NCBI GenBank assembly: GCA_029582165.1
Contig: CM055882.1
Coordinates: 11,364,001 to 11,428,000 of the forward strand
Length of the DNA: 64,000 nt
Direction: 5' to 3'
Source: Portulaca oleracea
Taxonomy: Eukaryota; Streptophyta; Magnoliopsida; Caryophyllales; Portulacaceae
Below the pieces are notes generated by a model. That model was given only the letters and a program-made list of their open reading frames with translations. It searched no databases and had not been told where the DNA came from. Made by a program: the position numbers and the translations under genes. Each line of letters opens with the position of its first letter. Position 1 is the stretch's first letter. Positions 9,818 through 20,717 of this stretch are shown here, in pieces.

Positions 9818-11992
9818 GTTTAGAAAGAATGTTTCTAAATTTTTCAAGTATTGAGATGCTGAAAAATAAAGCTACTGAGGAAGAAAGGGAATAGAAAAGT
9901 AGGTAAAGAGTTTAACTCAAACAATGGTTTGTTGTAAATTGAAGAATGAAACAAATATTAGAAAACTAGAGTTAGTTTTACTTTTCTAAGTCAAGGGAAG
10001 AAGAGAAACGATAATGTATATAGTTTTTTTACGGGAAAAGTTTGTTAGATCGCCACGTCAACAGTTCGACAAGAAAATCACCACTCAACTCGCAGTTGGT
10101 ATTTAAATGATAAATAAGTTGAAGGACATATATATTAGTGTCCAAAGTCCATGTCAAATTATTAGACAAACCCAAAGTATATCTAATTAGGTAAACCAAC
10201 AACATACTACGAAATTCTTTTTCTATTCCCATTATTCCTGACCTCTATGTTTTTCCTTTATGTATCCGAGAAGAATGTGTATAGGTCTACTTACTCTATA
10301 TGCCAAGGTCTTCCTAATAATATCTCAGTTCAAAAATTGAATAAAGTTGGGTATATTATCATCCTACTCTAAGATTGAGTATATTAAAGTTCAAAATTTC
10401 TTATTTTAAAGTTCAAATTGGTGTGAATAGAATTTAAACCCAAATCTTGCATGACATAGGTGGTTTTTCCCAAAAAACAAAAAACATTGAGAACATATAA
10501 TTTGATTCAATGATCTCAAAGTATCTAGATCTCACTAAAATATATAATCTCAACAACAAACCATTATTAGTGTTTTAGTTATGCTAAACTATGAAGGCAA
10601 CCCTAAAAAGAGGGGTAAGCACCAACCATTAAATGCCATTTTGAATCATTGGTGAGTTATCACACAATTAATTAAGAGAATCAAAATTAAAATTGATATG
10701 ATTAATTGTTGGTTAAATTAAATTGAGTCAAAGGTGGGAGAATTACATATGGAATTAATGAAGCAACATTCTTTGACATGTGCAGCCCATAGCTTCCGGA
10801 GAATCACCAACCTCCACGTACCCCTTGGTTTCTTTTTTTCTCTTTGTTAAAATATGCATATTTGTCTTAAAAAAAGTTGAAAAAAATAGTCTTCTTTTTT
10901 GTTAAATGAAGAAAAAAAATTGCTTAAAACCCGATTTTGACCATTCTAGAAATTTATTAGGGGAATTTAAATCCGTTTACTGTGGATATTATTTATGCCC
11001 CATCATAATTAATTTTCACTACTCATGTTTCCATGTGGGTCTTTGCAAACATTAATTATGGTGCCATAATAAGAGCAAAGAATCCAAGCAATCTAGCCAC
11101 GAACCTAGTAAATTAAAATCTTTATTATTAGGATCCAATGGTCTAACAAAATCACATATTTTGTGATCTATTAATCCTTGCAAATGGTTTGGGGCTAATC
11201 ACATGTTGCAACACATTTTGGTTAATTATTAATAATACTTGGGTTCAAATTTTGTGAGAAGAAGATTTATATATAGTTTTTAAAAGGTTATCCTTTATGG
11301 GTTAGTTATTAGTCAATTGAACATGTTCTACAGTTGACAACAGAAACATGGTACAAATAGATTGAGTTCTTGTTCGTTCTCTCTCTTTAACTTTTGCATA
11401 GATAGAAGAAGGATAATGACAATTAACAGTTTGTTAATTGGAATTGAAACAGTTTCAATTCACTAAAGTTATAGTGTTCTTAATGTCTGAATTATACCAT
11501 AGAATACCCATTCTGATGGAGAAAGATTTTAAAGAGTGTTCTAAGCCAAATACAGTTATATTATTTATCAGATGAATTGTCTAAAGTGATTGAAAACAAT
11601 GATGGCTATATATGTTTGTACTTAAAATAAACAACTTTGGTAGCCAGTAGGCATTTATACATGGCTTTGTTCTTTAAGGGTGTACGTAGCATTATGTTAG
11701 ATAAGCTAAGTTAAAGTAAGGAAAGTAGTGGAGATAAGTAAATGTCACATCATCTATTTTTTTTACTTTTAAATAAATTATATGTATTAAATAAAGAATT
11801 TTAAGTATAAATAATCTAAATGTATAGTCATGTACTTTTGGAAGATAAGGTGAGGTAAAGTTAGATAAGATAAAGGTAAACCAATCATACCAACCTAAAG
11901 AACAGGTCAGATCGATATGGTGATATACAAAACAAAAATTATCAAAGATGGTCATCAATAAGTAAACTTTGAACAAATGGTGAATTTATGTA
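9816..11992. other. AT-rich spacer; no gene seen
   Basis: About 2.2 kb without a credible ORF, RNA gene or well-bounded repeat. The few ORFs above 60 codons have no recognisable composition or motif. A short segment near 10040-10200 (repeated GGACATATATATTAGTGTCC-like words) may be an old inverted-repeat element. Confidence 0.6.
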
Positions 11993-12297
11993 CTTTTTCC
12001 CTCTTAATTTATATGTTCACTTAACTATTTTTTTGTCCATACTTATTTGTAATTTTACAATTTCAATGTAACTTTTATTAATTTTACATCTATATTCTAT
12101 ATCCATCGTACTAATTGGTCATTTGACTAAACTTTGACAATTGATTACTCACAAATTACAATGAGTTACAATATAAAATTAATATTATTGTAATTATTAG
12201 TGCTATATTTTCTAATGGTGATAATTTCATACTATAACTCATAGTAATTTGTGGGTAATCAACGGTCAAAGTAAGAAATGAAAAAGGATGGAGGGAG
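11993..12297. mobile_element. Stowaway-like MITE (degenerate left end)
   Basis: The right terminus is GGATGGAGGGAG followed by TA. The left terminus, after TA, is a decayed CTTTTTCCCTCTTAA. The interior carries the usual AT-rich arms (TTTGACAATTGATTACTCAC against GTGGGTAATCAACGGTCAAA). Stowaway elements are non-autonomous Tc1/mariner derivatives with CTCCCTCCGT termini and a TA target. Confidence 0.6.
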
Positions 12298-13250
12298 TAT
12301 GATACTAGTAAACAACTACCTGTATTAGTTCAAATGATTTGTTTTTGGTAAATAGAAAATCCATCAAAATTATATTTCTTAGGGTTTAACACTAATCCAT
12401 CAAATTATGATTATAACATTACAAAAAAAAAAGAAAAAAAATGTTCATATAAATAATTGAATGATCATCTTTATGTCATTTATTTATGATGAATATATTC
12501 TTTGCAAGATTTGACGAATCTTTGATCTTAGTAACATGAGAGTTTATATCCTAGAACCTTTTTTTGGGGCATTAAATTGATGAATAAAACATATATATAA
12601 TGGTTCCTAAATATTTATATGTCAGGTGTTTTTCGCACATAAAAACCACATTGCTGACCATTGACCCGTCGAAAAAGGGGCAAATGTTTTTATAGGAGAG
12701 ATTAGGATGATTTTTGGTCTGATCTTCTTGCATGTAATTAAGCGACATTTCATGCACATGATCACGCAATACTATCTTTAACCTAATTAGTTTAGTCTTA
12801 GTTTGTTCAAACTCTTGACTAATTAAGATTCTTCATTCAAATTGCCATGTTTTGGGTCGGTGTATATATTTAGTTTTGCTCCTCGATCTTTAACATGTTT
12901 CTTATAACAAAACTACAATCTAACAATCTAAAGATACATCATGTGGACGAAATATTAGGTGCCTTTATTGACCACATTAAAACAACCATATCTATTTTAT
13001 TAGAGTGAAACTCTTCCATGCATATATAATTTTTATTTTCATTTATAGGATTCAAATTCAAAACTGTGTGTATATACGTGGAATCATCTCAATCAAAAGG
13101 TTAAGATTATGGTTGAAAGTGCAGTGATAAATTTATACTCTAACACGCCTCCTCACCCGAATGCCTTTTTTGGTTTGAAACATGGATGCTACAAATGTCC
13201 CTTTTATCTTGCGCAATTGAATAATTTTATACTCTAACAATATGCAATTA
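12298..13250. other. AT-rich spacer; no gene seen
   Basis: No supportable gene. A 65-codon minus-strand ORF near 12572-12769 has no recognisable domain. Confidence 0.55.
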
Positions 13251-13471
13251 CTCCGATCCCTCCATTCAAAATTATTTGTCCATTTAACTAATTATTTTAT
13301 TGCTAATTACTTGTCGCTTTTATATTTTCAATAATAATTTGACTATTTTATCCTAAATGAATCACTTTGGAATCAATAACACAACAATATATCATTTAGG
13401 GTACTTTTGTCATTTTAATATATTGATACTTTTGTGCCAAGTGACAAGTAATAACGAAGGGAGGGAGGGAG
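13251..13471. mobile_element. Stowaway-like MITE
   Basis: Left terminus CTCCGATCCCTCCATTC after TA, right terminus CGAAGGGAGGGAGGGAG before TA. Subterminal arms pair (AATTACTTGTCGCTTTT against CAAGTGACAAGTAATAA). 221 bp, non-coding. Confidence 0.7.
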
Positions 13472-14571
13472 TATATCCCAGAGCATGTATCATGTGTTTT
13501 AAATTCCTGTGCAGTGATATATTAATCTCAAAGCCATTTTAGAAGGCATTCACATGATCAATTGTTAGAGTCTAACATAAAAGCTATAACTTACCTAAGA
13601 TTAGGTTCTCACTCGATCTCTTCTTTGAAACTTACCTAAGATTATATGCTTTTTTTAGGGCATGATTATTTCTAAAGTAGAAATTCAATGAATCAATAAA
13701 CTCGCCTTCAAAACAAAATTCATCAACTTACAACACAATTAGACCTTTGACAATATAGATTTTCATAGTCTATATCTTAAGTAGTCAATCAACATTAAAT
13801 TTGATTGTCTTATGTGAAAGTATGTGTCCCAAAATGTTCATCATTGACCAAGAATCTTTCGATTTGCGTATATGTATACTACGGTAATGAATACTTGATG
13901 GAATCTAAATTTTGTTCTCTCGTAGTGTCCGAATTAAAACAGTAGCTAACAAGCTAAGCAAACCTCATATGCTGCATATCCTACTTTGTTTGGATTCATA
14001 GGTTTGACCCATGATTCTATGTAGTATTATTCATTTTATAGATTTCAAAACTTGCCAAATAGTTGAGAGTCCATGTATTTCAGAGGGAAATTAAACAGTA
14101 AAAGATGGATATAGTAACACTTCTAAGCAAGGGTTATTTTTTATCCACATAAATTTAAAATTGGCAAATTGTGCTTAATTAACCATGCCCGACCCAGATA
14201 TTCGAGTGCAAAATCGGACATAATGATTGTACACTTAACCATAGCCCGAATTGTATACAATTTGTTTAAAATTATACTTTACCCTTTATAATATGTTATT
14301 GTATATTAAAATGAAATCAAAGGATATAATTGAATTCTATAATTATAATATGAGGTATGAGTTGTTTAAAATTGTACTTTACCCTTTAATATAATATGAG
14401 TAATTATACATATATTGGGGCAAGATATTGTTTTAAGTGTTTTGGATTTTATGAAATTAATATTTATTATGATTTTTGACATCAACATTTTTGATAGGTA
14501 TATTTGAGACACTTTTCTTTATAAATTTAAAAGATAATGGATAAAAATATAATAATATACAATTTATATAT
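13472..14571. other. AT-rich spacer; no gene seen
   Basis: A word repeated at 14264-14286 and 14366-14388 (GTTTAAAATT.TACTTTACCCTTTA) marks a small local duplication. No coding region or RNA gene recognised. Confidence 0.55.
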
Positions 14572-14576
14572 CGTAT

Positions 14577-15311
14577 TGTTAGGAAATTCAGTGAAAATAA
14601 CTGCAAGGTTATAGCGGAAGCAAACGAGATGACGGAAATTATGACAAAATTTAGAAACAAAAATTAAGCGATAAAACAAACACCAGGTATACGTGGGAAA
14701 CCGAAGAACTCGGATGAAAACACACAGATAGCGACAGCCAGAAAAATAATACACTATGAGAATAAGGGAGAAGTACAACTCGATCATTATCACAAGGTGT
14801 GATACGATCAACGATTCAACAATATAGATTACAATACAGTCTCTCAAACTCGCAACTCACAATCTCTCTCGGGATAACACATGGAAAATATTGGTGAAAC
14901 TGTATCTCTCTCAATATTTTCTGTCTGATTTAATCGATAGTCGTAAAATAAAGTAGAGAAAATTGAACCATATTTATAGGACGGCTAGGAGAAATTGGAG
15001 TTACATTAAAACTCAAATAATCGCAAGTCGTAGCTGATTAGAAGACAAACTCAAGAGAAGCAAAGGCGCATGTCACGACATTCAAAGATGCGGGTAGCGT
15101 CTCAGGGACGCGTCTGGTGTCGGTGCTCGGCGCAGCTAGCGCCTCTGAGACGCTGGTTGCGTCTCTTCGAAGCAGTGCCTCCAGCGTGTCTTTAGCTCCA
15201 CGTTTTGTTTGAGGCGCAAGTTGCGCCTCACGGGGCGTGGCCTGCGTCTCTTCCTCTCCTTTTTTCCAATTTTGGACCGTTGGAGGATCCGAAGGGCCAC
15301 AAAACCCAACA
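14577..15311 (-). repeat. 3' LTR of copia family 1, copy 1
   Basis: Begins (plus strand) TGTTAGGAAATTCAGTG and ends GGGCCACAAAACCCAACA. The right part is rich in GCGTCTC/GCGCCTC words. On the minus strand a purine-rich AAGGTGGAG tract just before it (about 15314-15322) is the likely plus-strand primer site. Confidence 0.85.
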
Positions 15312-15990
15312 AACTCCACCTTGGACCATGATCCAACTCATCGGTTCAAATAACCACCTCGGTTGTCGCCATCAACATGCCCCTCGGCAGAGCGTTGTTC
15401 CGAAGAGCTCTCAAAAGGTATCAATCCTTTCGTTTCGCTGCCTGTGTCCCTATTTAAGTCTATACGAAGACTTCCTCAATTTGAACACCTATTCCTCCTT
15501 ACCAAGAATGGTGAATCCCTCTGGTTGCCTCATATAGACCTCTTCCTCCTCCAACTCACCATGAAGGAACGCAGTCTTCACATCAAGTTGGTCCAACTCC
15601 AAGTCAAATAGAGCAAGGAAGGCTAGCTAGGTGCGAATTGGCGTATGCCTCACAACTGGCGAGAAAACTTCATTATAGTCAATTCCGTCTTTCTTGTAGC
15701 AACCTGTAACTACCAATCTGCCTATCCACCGTGGACTCTGTACGACTCTACACCAGGGATACCTTCTTTCTTCTTTTACATCCATTTCACAGTAAGAGCT
15801 CGTCGTCCATTAGGCAACTCGCATAGCTCCCAAGCATGGTTCTTCTGCAGACTCTTCATCTTCTCTTGCATAGCTCCTATCCAGTTTGAGGCACTTGGAC
15901 AAGAGATGGCCTCCCAATAGGTAGAAGGTTCCGCACCTTCAGGAGTCTCTTCTGCAACACTCAGCGCATATACAATCATAACATTAATTA
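15312..15990 (-). pseudogene. copia reverse transcriptase fragment
   Basis: Minus-strand frames give the pol linker, then YWEAISCPSASNWIGAMQEK with NHAWELCELPNGRRALTVKW (N-terminal part of RVT_2). After a gap come GIDYNEVFSPVVRHTPIRT and LDQLDVKTAFLHGELEEE, the copia palm start. The YVDD box and RNase H are missing because the interior jumps to the 3' end after SYRLK. Several in-frame stops are visible. Confidence 0.75.
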
Positions 15991-16391
15991 TCTTCTTTTG
16001 TATATCGCCCTAGTCTCCTGATCTCCCTTTTTGGACGATCTCTCGCTATGTTATGTTCTTCCTCCATCTGAGGAACGTCAATCTCAATCTCAAGCTCATC
16101 GACCTAAGCTGTTTTAGGAGCATAATCCGCAACCTGCTCCTCATTGCAGGTTCCAATAGCTCCACCTTCAGCCTCAACCTGCTCCACCTCAAACTCAACT
16201 CTTCCAGCATCCTTATCGCTTATTGTTGCATTAGTCTTCGTTTCGGGATACTCGATCACATCCCATAACCCGTTTCAAATTAGGACCGCCTTCATCTGCA
16301 GTAGTCTCCACATGGTGAAACTCCTCGTGCCATCAAATTTTGGAATCTCGCACTTCATGATTGAAATCATCTCCACCTTGCTCTGATACCA
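15991..16391 (-). pseudogene. primer-binding site, gag start and pol hinge remnant
   Basis: TGGTATCAGAGC at 16391-16380 is the initiator-tRNA-Met primer-binding site, two bases from the LTR. It is followed by a gag start (IPKFDGTRSFTMWRLLQMKA, NGLWDVIE) of copia type. That is fused by deletion to the acidic hinge that precedes the reverse transcriptase, ending near RPKREIRRLGRYTKED. Most of gag, protease and integrase is gone. Confidence 0.75.
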
Positions 16392-16393
16392 CT

Positions 16394-17071
16394 TGTTAGG
16401 AAATTCAGAGAAAATAACTGCAAGATTATAGCGGAAGCAAATGAGATGATGGAAACTACAACAAAATTTGGAAACGGAAATTAAGCTATAAAACGAACAC
16501 CAGGCATACGTGGGAAACCGAAAACTCGAAGGAAAACCCACGGACAACAACGGCTAGAAAATAATTCACTATAAGAAGAAGGGAGGAGTACAACTCGATC
16601 ACTATTACATGGTGTGATACGATCAACAATATGGATTACAATACATTCTCTCAAACTCTCAACTTACAATCTCTCTCGGGATAACACAAGGAAAATATTG
16701 GTGAAACTGTATCTCTCTCAATATTTTCTCTTTGATCTAATCTATCGCCGTAAAATAAAGTGGAGAAAACTGAACTCAATTTATAGGGCGACTAGGAGAA
16801 ATTAGATTTACATTAAAACTCAAATAATCGCAAGTCGTAGCTGACTTGAAGACAAACTCAAGAGAAGCAAAGACGCATGTCACGACATTCAAAGATGCGG
16901 GTAATGTTTCACGGACGTGGGTGGCGTTGGTGCTCAGTGCAGCTAGCGCCTCTAAGACACTAGTTGCGTCTCTTCAGAGTTGTTGCGCCTCATGGGGCGC
17001 GGCCTGCGTCTCCTCCTCTCCTCTTGCCGATTTCGGACCCAAGGAGGATTCAATGGGACAAAAACCCAACA
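16394..17071 (-). repeat. 5' LTR of copia family 1, copy 1
   Basis: Starts TGTTAGGAAATTCAGAG and ends GGACAAAAACCCAACA on the plus strand. It is about 57 bp shorter than its partner, mainly through a loss in the GC-rich GCGTCTC part. Confidence 0.85.
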
Positions 17072-17114
17072 GGTATTATAGCTACATAAGTCTATTATAT
17101 TATTTCTTTAATTT

Positions 17115-18015
17115 TGTTGAACCCCTTTTGAGAACTGGAAAAAGACGTTCACTCACCGTGCCCCAAGGTCGTTCATGGCAAACCACCTAAAGGACCCAAG
17201 GTCGTTTATGGCAAACCACCTAAAGGACATTTGCACAACTCGAGGAGTTTTGAAGTGAAAGACAAACGGAAACCAGAAACCAAATCAGGGAAGTTCTCTA
17301 ATTGAGCAAGAATCCTACCTTCCTATTTTATTCCTTAGACAGATCAAATGACTATGCACTCTATCTTTCCAGGAAATAATCGCGAAGATTTTTGGAAGAA
17401 ACTCAAGAATAAATTTGCTGAAAAAGGAAGGCAAATCTCGACGCAGACAAAAAGGAAATCAAAGCAAAAAGACAATCCTCTCTTCAACGGATACAAGACG
17501 AAAGGAAGCAGCTTAAATAGACACAATTCAAGGCAGAAGAACTCAATGATTCCACGGAAGAAATCGGGTGTTCAAAATAGAAATAGAGTTTTCTGTTTTG
17601 GTGTTCTTGAGAGAATTGATGTTGCGAGAAGTTTGAGTGAAATCAATCCTTAACGGATCTAGGATTGATTGTTGCTTGTGTAGTCGTTTCCTAGATGGAA
17701 TTAGGATCGACTGAGTTTGAACACCAAAGTTTGAATTTGGTGTGCGTTAGTTTCCAGAAAATAAGAAGCGTCCTTGTAAGGCGCTTGGTTCATTATAAAA
17801 CCTAAGGACATTCATCCTAGGTTCATCACATTCTATTCACAATAAAGGAGGTTATTCAGTTCATATATTCTGTCCTTTATTCATTCTATTTCTGCTTTCT
17901 GTGAAGGAAATTCTCAGTCTGTTTAGACTGAGAACCTAACGTCCTTGTTGAGTTGTGATTTGTGCAGAAAAATTCAATAACCCTATTCACCCCCCCCCCC
18001 TCTAGGGTTCTTTCA
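17115..18015 (+). repeat. 5' LTR of the Sirevirus-type element
   Basis: 901 bp. It is longer than the 3' LTR mainly through a 33-bp tandem duplication (17163-17195 and 17196-17228). A TATA box (TATAAA at 17794-17799) is likely the core promoter. A C-tract lies near the end. The 101-codon ORF inside both LTRs has no recognisable motif. Confidence 0.9.
17794..17799 (+). promoter_or_regulatory. LTR TATA box
   Basis: TATAAA in the 5' LTR, placed upstream of the conserved CTAAGGACATTCATCCTAGG segment. The 3' LTR has TGTAAA at the same place, so only the 5' copy keeps the box. Confidence 0.55.
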
Positions 18016-18017
18016 AT

Positions 18018-18030
18018 TGGTATCAGAGCC
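18018..18030 (+). other. primer-binding site
   Basis: TGGTATCAGAGCC, two bases after the 5' LTR, complementary to the 3' end of initiator methionine tRNA. Standard for plant copia elements. Confidence 0.9.
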
Positions 18031-18075
18031 TGGTCCACTAAAAATTCAGAGACTAATCGCTCTGTGGCAAAGATC

Positions 18076-19839
18076 ATGGGAGAACACAACATGGGAGACT
18101 TGAGTCAAGGACGTTCATGGAACAGATCACCTTTGCTGACACGTGACAACTACAGAATTTGGAAGCGCCAAATGGAGATCTTCTTGAGAAATCAAGATGA
18201 GGACATTTGGGACGTAGTCAACAAAGGAAATTATCCTACTCCCCGGAAGGCTGCTGAAGATGGAACAACAAGTGACAAACCAAGATCTGAGTATACACCT
18301 AAGGAAAAAGAACGAGCAAAGAAAAATACTCATGCACATTATCTTTTAATTTGCAGTCTTAACTCTAATGAATTTGAAAGGGTGTCTAATTTTGATACAG
18401 CTCAGCAGATATGGAACTATTTGGTCACAACCTATGAAGGAACAAACCAAGTAAAGAAGACCAAGGTCAACATACTAGTTCAAAAGTATGAAGGCTTCAA
18501 GATGGAAGAAAATGAGTCCATTGAGTCAATGTTCAAACGATTCAGTGCAATCATTAACCATCTCAAGTCTCTAGGAAAATCCTATTCCAATGAAGAATAA
18601 GTGAACAAGGTCCTTCAGTGTCTTCCTAGGCACAAGTTGGGACCAAAAGTAACGGCAATAAAAGAAGCTCAAGATCTAGAGACCTTGAAAATTGAAGAGC
18701 TGATTGGAAAACTTCTTGCACATGAAATACGACTGTCTGAAGGCAGTCAGACCAAGGACATTGCCCTCAAAAGCACCAAGGAACCAGAAGAAGAATCAGA
18801 GGATGATGATGAAGAAACCATGGCCATGTTAGCTAAAGGTTTCAGACGACTATACAAAAAGAATCCCAAATTTCGTGGCTATCTAAGAGAATCATCCTCC
18901 AAACGACCTTCACCCAAAGGTAAAATTCAAACCAAGGATGATAATGAATATAAATGCTTTGCTTGTGGTGCAACAGATCACTTGGTCAGGGAATGTCCTC
19001 ACGTGAAGAAAGTCAATGAACAAAGCGACTTCAGAGGAAACAGATTGAGCAGCAAAGCCATGGTTGCCACATGGAGTGAAAGTGAAGGCAGTGAAAGTGA
19101 AAGTGAGTCCGAGGAAATTGCAAATCTTTTTCTCATGGAAAAGGACCTTACAGAAACACAAGCAGATGAAACACAGGCGAATGACGATGATGAGGTATTT
19201 ACAAATCTCTTTCTGAAATGTCCTCCACATAATTTGAAACCTAGATTGCTCAATCTGCTTGATTACATTGCAACCCTCACCGACAAAGTACAATATCTCA
19301 CTAGAATTGCTGAAACAAACTCCAAAACCATAGAAACTCAATTGGAGACAATCAAAAATCTTACCTCTGATAATGTCAGCATGAGAAATGAAATGATACA
19401 GAACCGAAAAGAGCTGAATTCCATTCTCAATCAAGAAATAAACCAAGTTCATTCTACCATAAATCCTGAGAAGAAAACCTCTACAAATAAACTTGGTTCA
19501 CCCAAAACCAAACCAGAAATCTTACCCCCTCATAGACCCTCAAATATACCAAAACTAAGAACCAAAACAAAGTGGGTTCCAAAGAAGCCAAACAATAAAC
19601 CTGTTCCCCCAAACAAAGAAACCTTTCATAAACCTCCTGGTCCAAAGAAAGGTATAATGTCCTTCAGTGCAGGTATGTCTCAGGGCTCACAACGACCTCT
19701 GGTATTTGGACAGCGGATGCTCGAGACACATGACTGGAGATCCAACCAAATTCAGAGAACTCAAGGACATCAAAAGTCGGAAGGTAACGTTTGGAGACAA
19801 AAGCCAAGGGAAGATCCTTGGAGTCGACAAGGTCGGTAA
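18076..19839 (+). pseudogene. gag of the Sirevirus-type element (in-frame stop)
   Basis: The first ATG after the primer-binding site at 18076 gives a protein of about 587 codons interrupted by TAA at 18598-18600 (NEE-stop-VNKVLQC). Order: N-terminal copia gag domain (DNYRIWKRQMEIFL, residues about 30-45; QIWNYLVTTYEG), a conserved KYEGFKMEENESIESMFKRF segment, an acidic linker, a CCHC knuckle CFACGATDHLVRECP at about 18955-18999, Ser/Glu-rich repeats, a coiled-coil-like region (about 19270-19440), and a Lys/Pro-rich tail. A frameshift near 19660 separates it from protease. In the family Gag forms the virus-like particle that packages element RNA. Confidence 0.85.
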
Positions 19840-20386
19840 GGACTCAGTCAACTGTATAAATGATGTATATTATGTAGAAGGTTTAGAGTATAATCTTTTA
19901 AGTATTTCTCAGTTTTGTGATAGGGGTTATAAAGTCTGGTTCAATAAGAACTCATGCGTCGTAGAAAAAGAATCTCATGAAATAGTCCTTAGAGGTCATC
20001 GAATGAACAATGTGTATGTTATTGACCTCAGTGATCATATGACAAAGGATCTCACCTGTCTTAGAGTTGCATCAGATGAAACCTGGTTATGGCATCGTAG
20101 ATTGGGACATGTGAGCATGAAAACCCTTCAAAAGCTAAAACGCCTAGGCTTGGTTAGAGGACTACCATCTCAAAATTTCAATCGTAACAAAGTATGTGAT
20201 GCATGTACTAGAGGCAAACAGACCAGAACCTCCTTCAAACCTGTATCTCAAGTAAGCACCTCTAGATGTTTAGAACTGTTGCATATGGACCTCTGTGGAC
20301 CAATTCCATACAAAAGTCTAGGAGGATGTTCATACATACTAGTCATTATTGATGATTATTCTAGATTTACCTGGGTTTTATTTTGA
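19667..20386 (+). pseudogene. pol part 1: protease, zinc-binding domain, start of integrase
   Basis: Frame 2 carries the aspartic protease motif WYLDSGCSRHMTGD, then the GAG-pre-integrase region. The HHCC zinc-binding site is WHRRLGHVSMKTLQKL with CDACTRGKQ, followed by the integrase core start LLHMDLCGPIP and VIIDDYSRFTWVLF. The frame ends at a stop at 20384-20386. It is shifted relative to gag, so the expected single gag-pol frame is broken here. Confidence 0.85.
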
Positions 20387-20717
20387 AGGATAAGACAGAG
20401 GCTTACCCAGAATTTGAGAAATTATACAGGCAACTCAAGGTCCTTACAGGACTCAGTTTGGTGTCTATAAGAACATATCACGGAAAAGAGTTTGATAATC
20501 GAGATTAATTTGGAAAATTCTGTGATCAAGAAGGGGTTACACATAATTTCTCTGCCCCAAGGACACCACACAGAATGGTGTGGTTGAACGAAAGAACCAC
20601 ACACTGGAAAACATAGCCAGAACAATCATCTGTGAGAACAATCTACCTCTCTTTCTTTGAGCTGAAATTATAAATGCTTCAAATTATATTCTCAACAGAT
20701 GTACCATAAGGTCCTTC
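20387..20717 (+). pseudogene. pol part 2: broken integrase core
   Basis: Reading resumes in a shifted frame as KDKTEAYPEFEKLYRQLKVL, then IRTYHGKEFDN, GVTHNFSAPRTP and NERTTH. The usual Asp of the SDHG(R/K)EF motif is replaced by Tyr, there is a TAA soon after, and the region around the catalytic Glu needs another frame change. The integrase of this copy is therefore dead three times over. Confidence 0.75.

Larger units (their letters stand above)
14577..17071 (-). mobile_element. internally deleted Ty1/copia element (family 1, copy 1)
   Basis: Two LTRs of one family (14577-15311, 735 bp; 16394-17071, 678 bp) enclose about 1.08 kb. Each LTR opens TGTTAGGAAATTCAG and ends CCCAACA on the plus strand. 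The element reads leftwards: the 16394-17071 LTR is the 5' LTR, followed by a primer-binding site at 16391-16380. Flanks are CGTAT (14572-14576) and GGTAT (17072-17076), a target-site duplication with one mismatch. The interior keeps only the start of gag and parts of reverse transcriptase, so it is a deletion derivative. The same family occurs at 35465-38065. Confidence 0.85.

Noticed and set aside
12572..12769. 65-codon minus-strand ORF in AT-rich spacer
   Set aside because: No domain, no plausible promoter or splice context.
17348..17653. 101-codon ORF in the 5' LTR (and its twin at 25173-25478 in the 3' LTR)
   Set aside because: It lies wholly within LTR sequence, has no recognisable domain, and its duplication merely reflects the LTR pair.
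18910..19452. 180-codon minus-strand ORF opposite gag
   Set aside because: Antisense shadow of the acidic, repetitive gag region.
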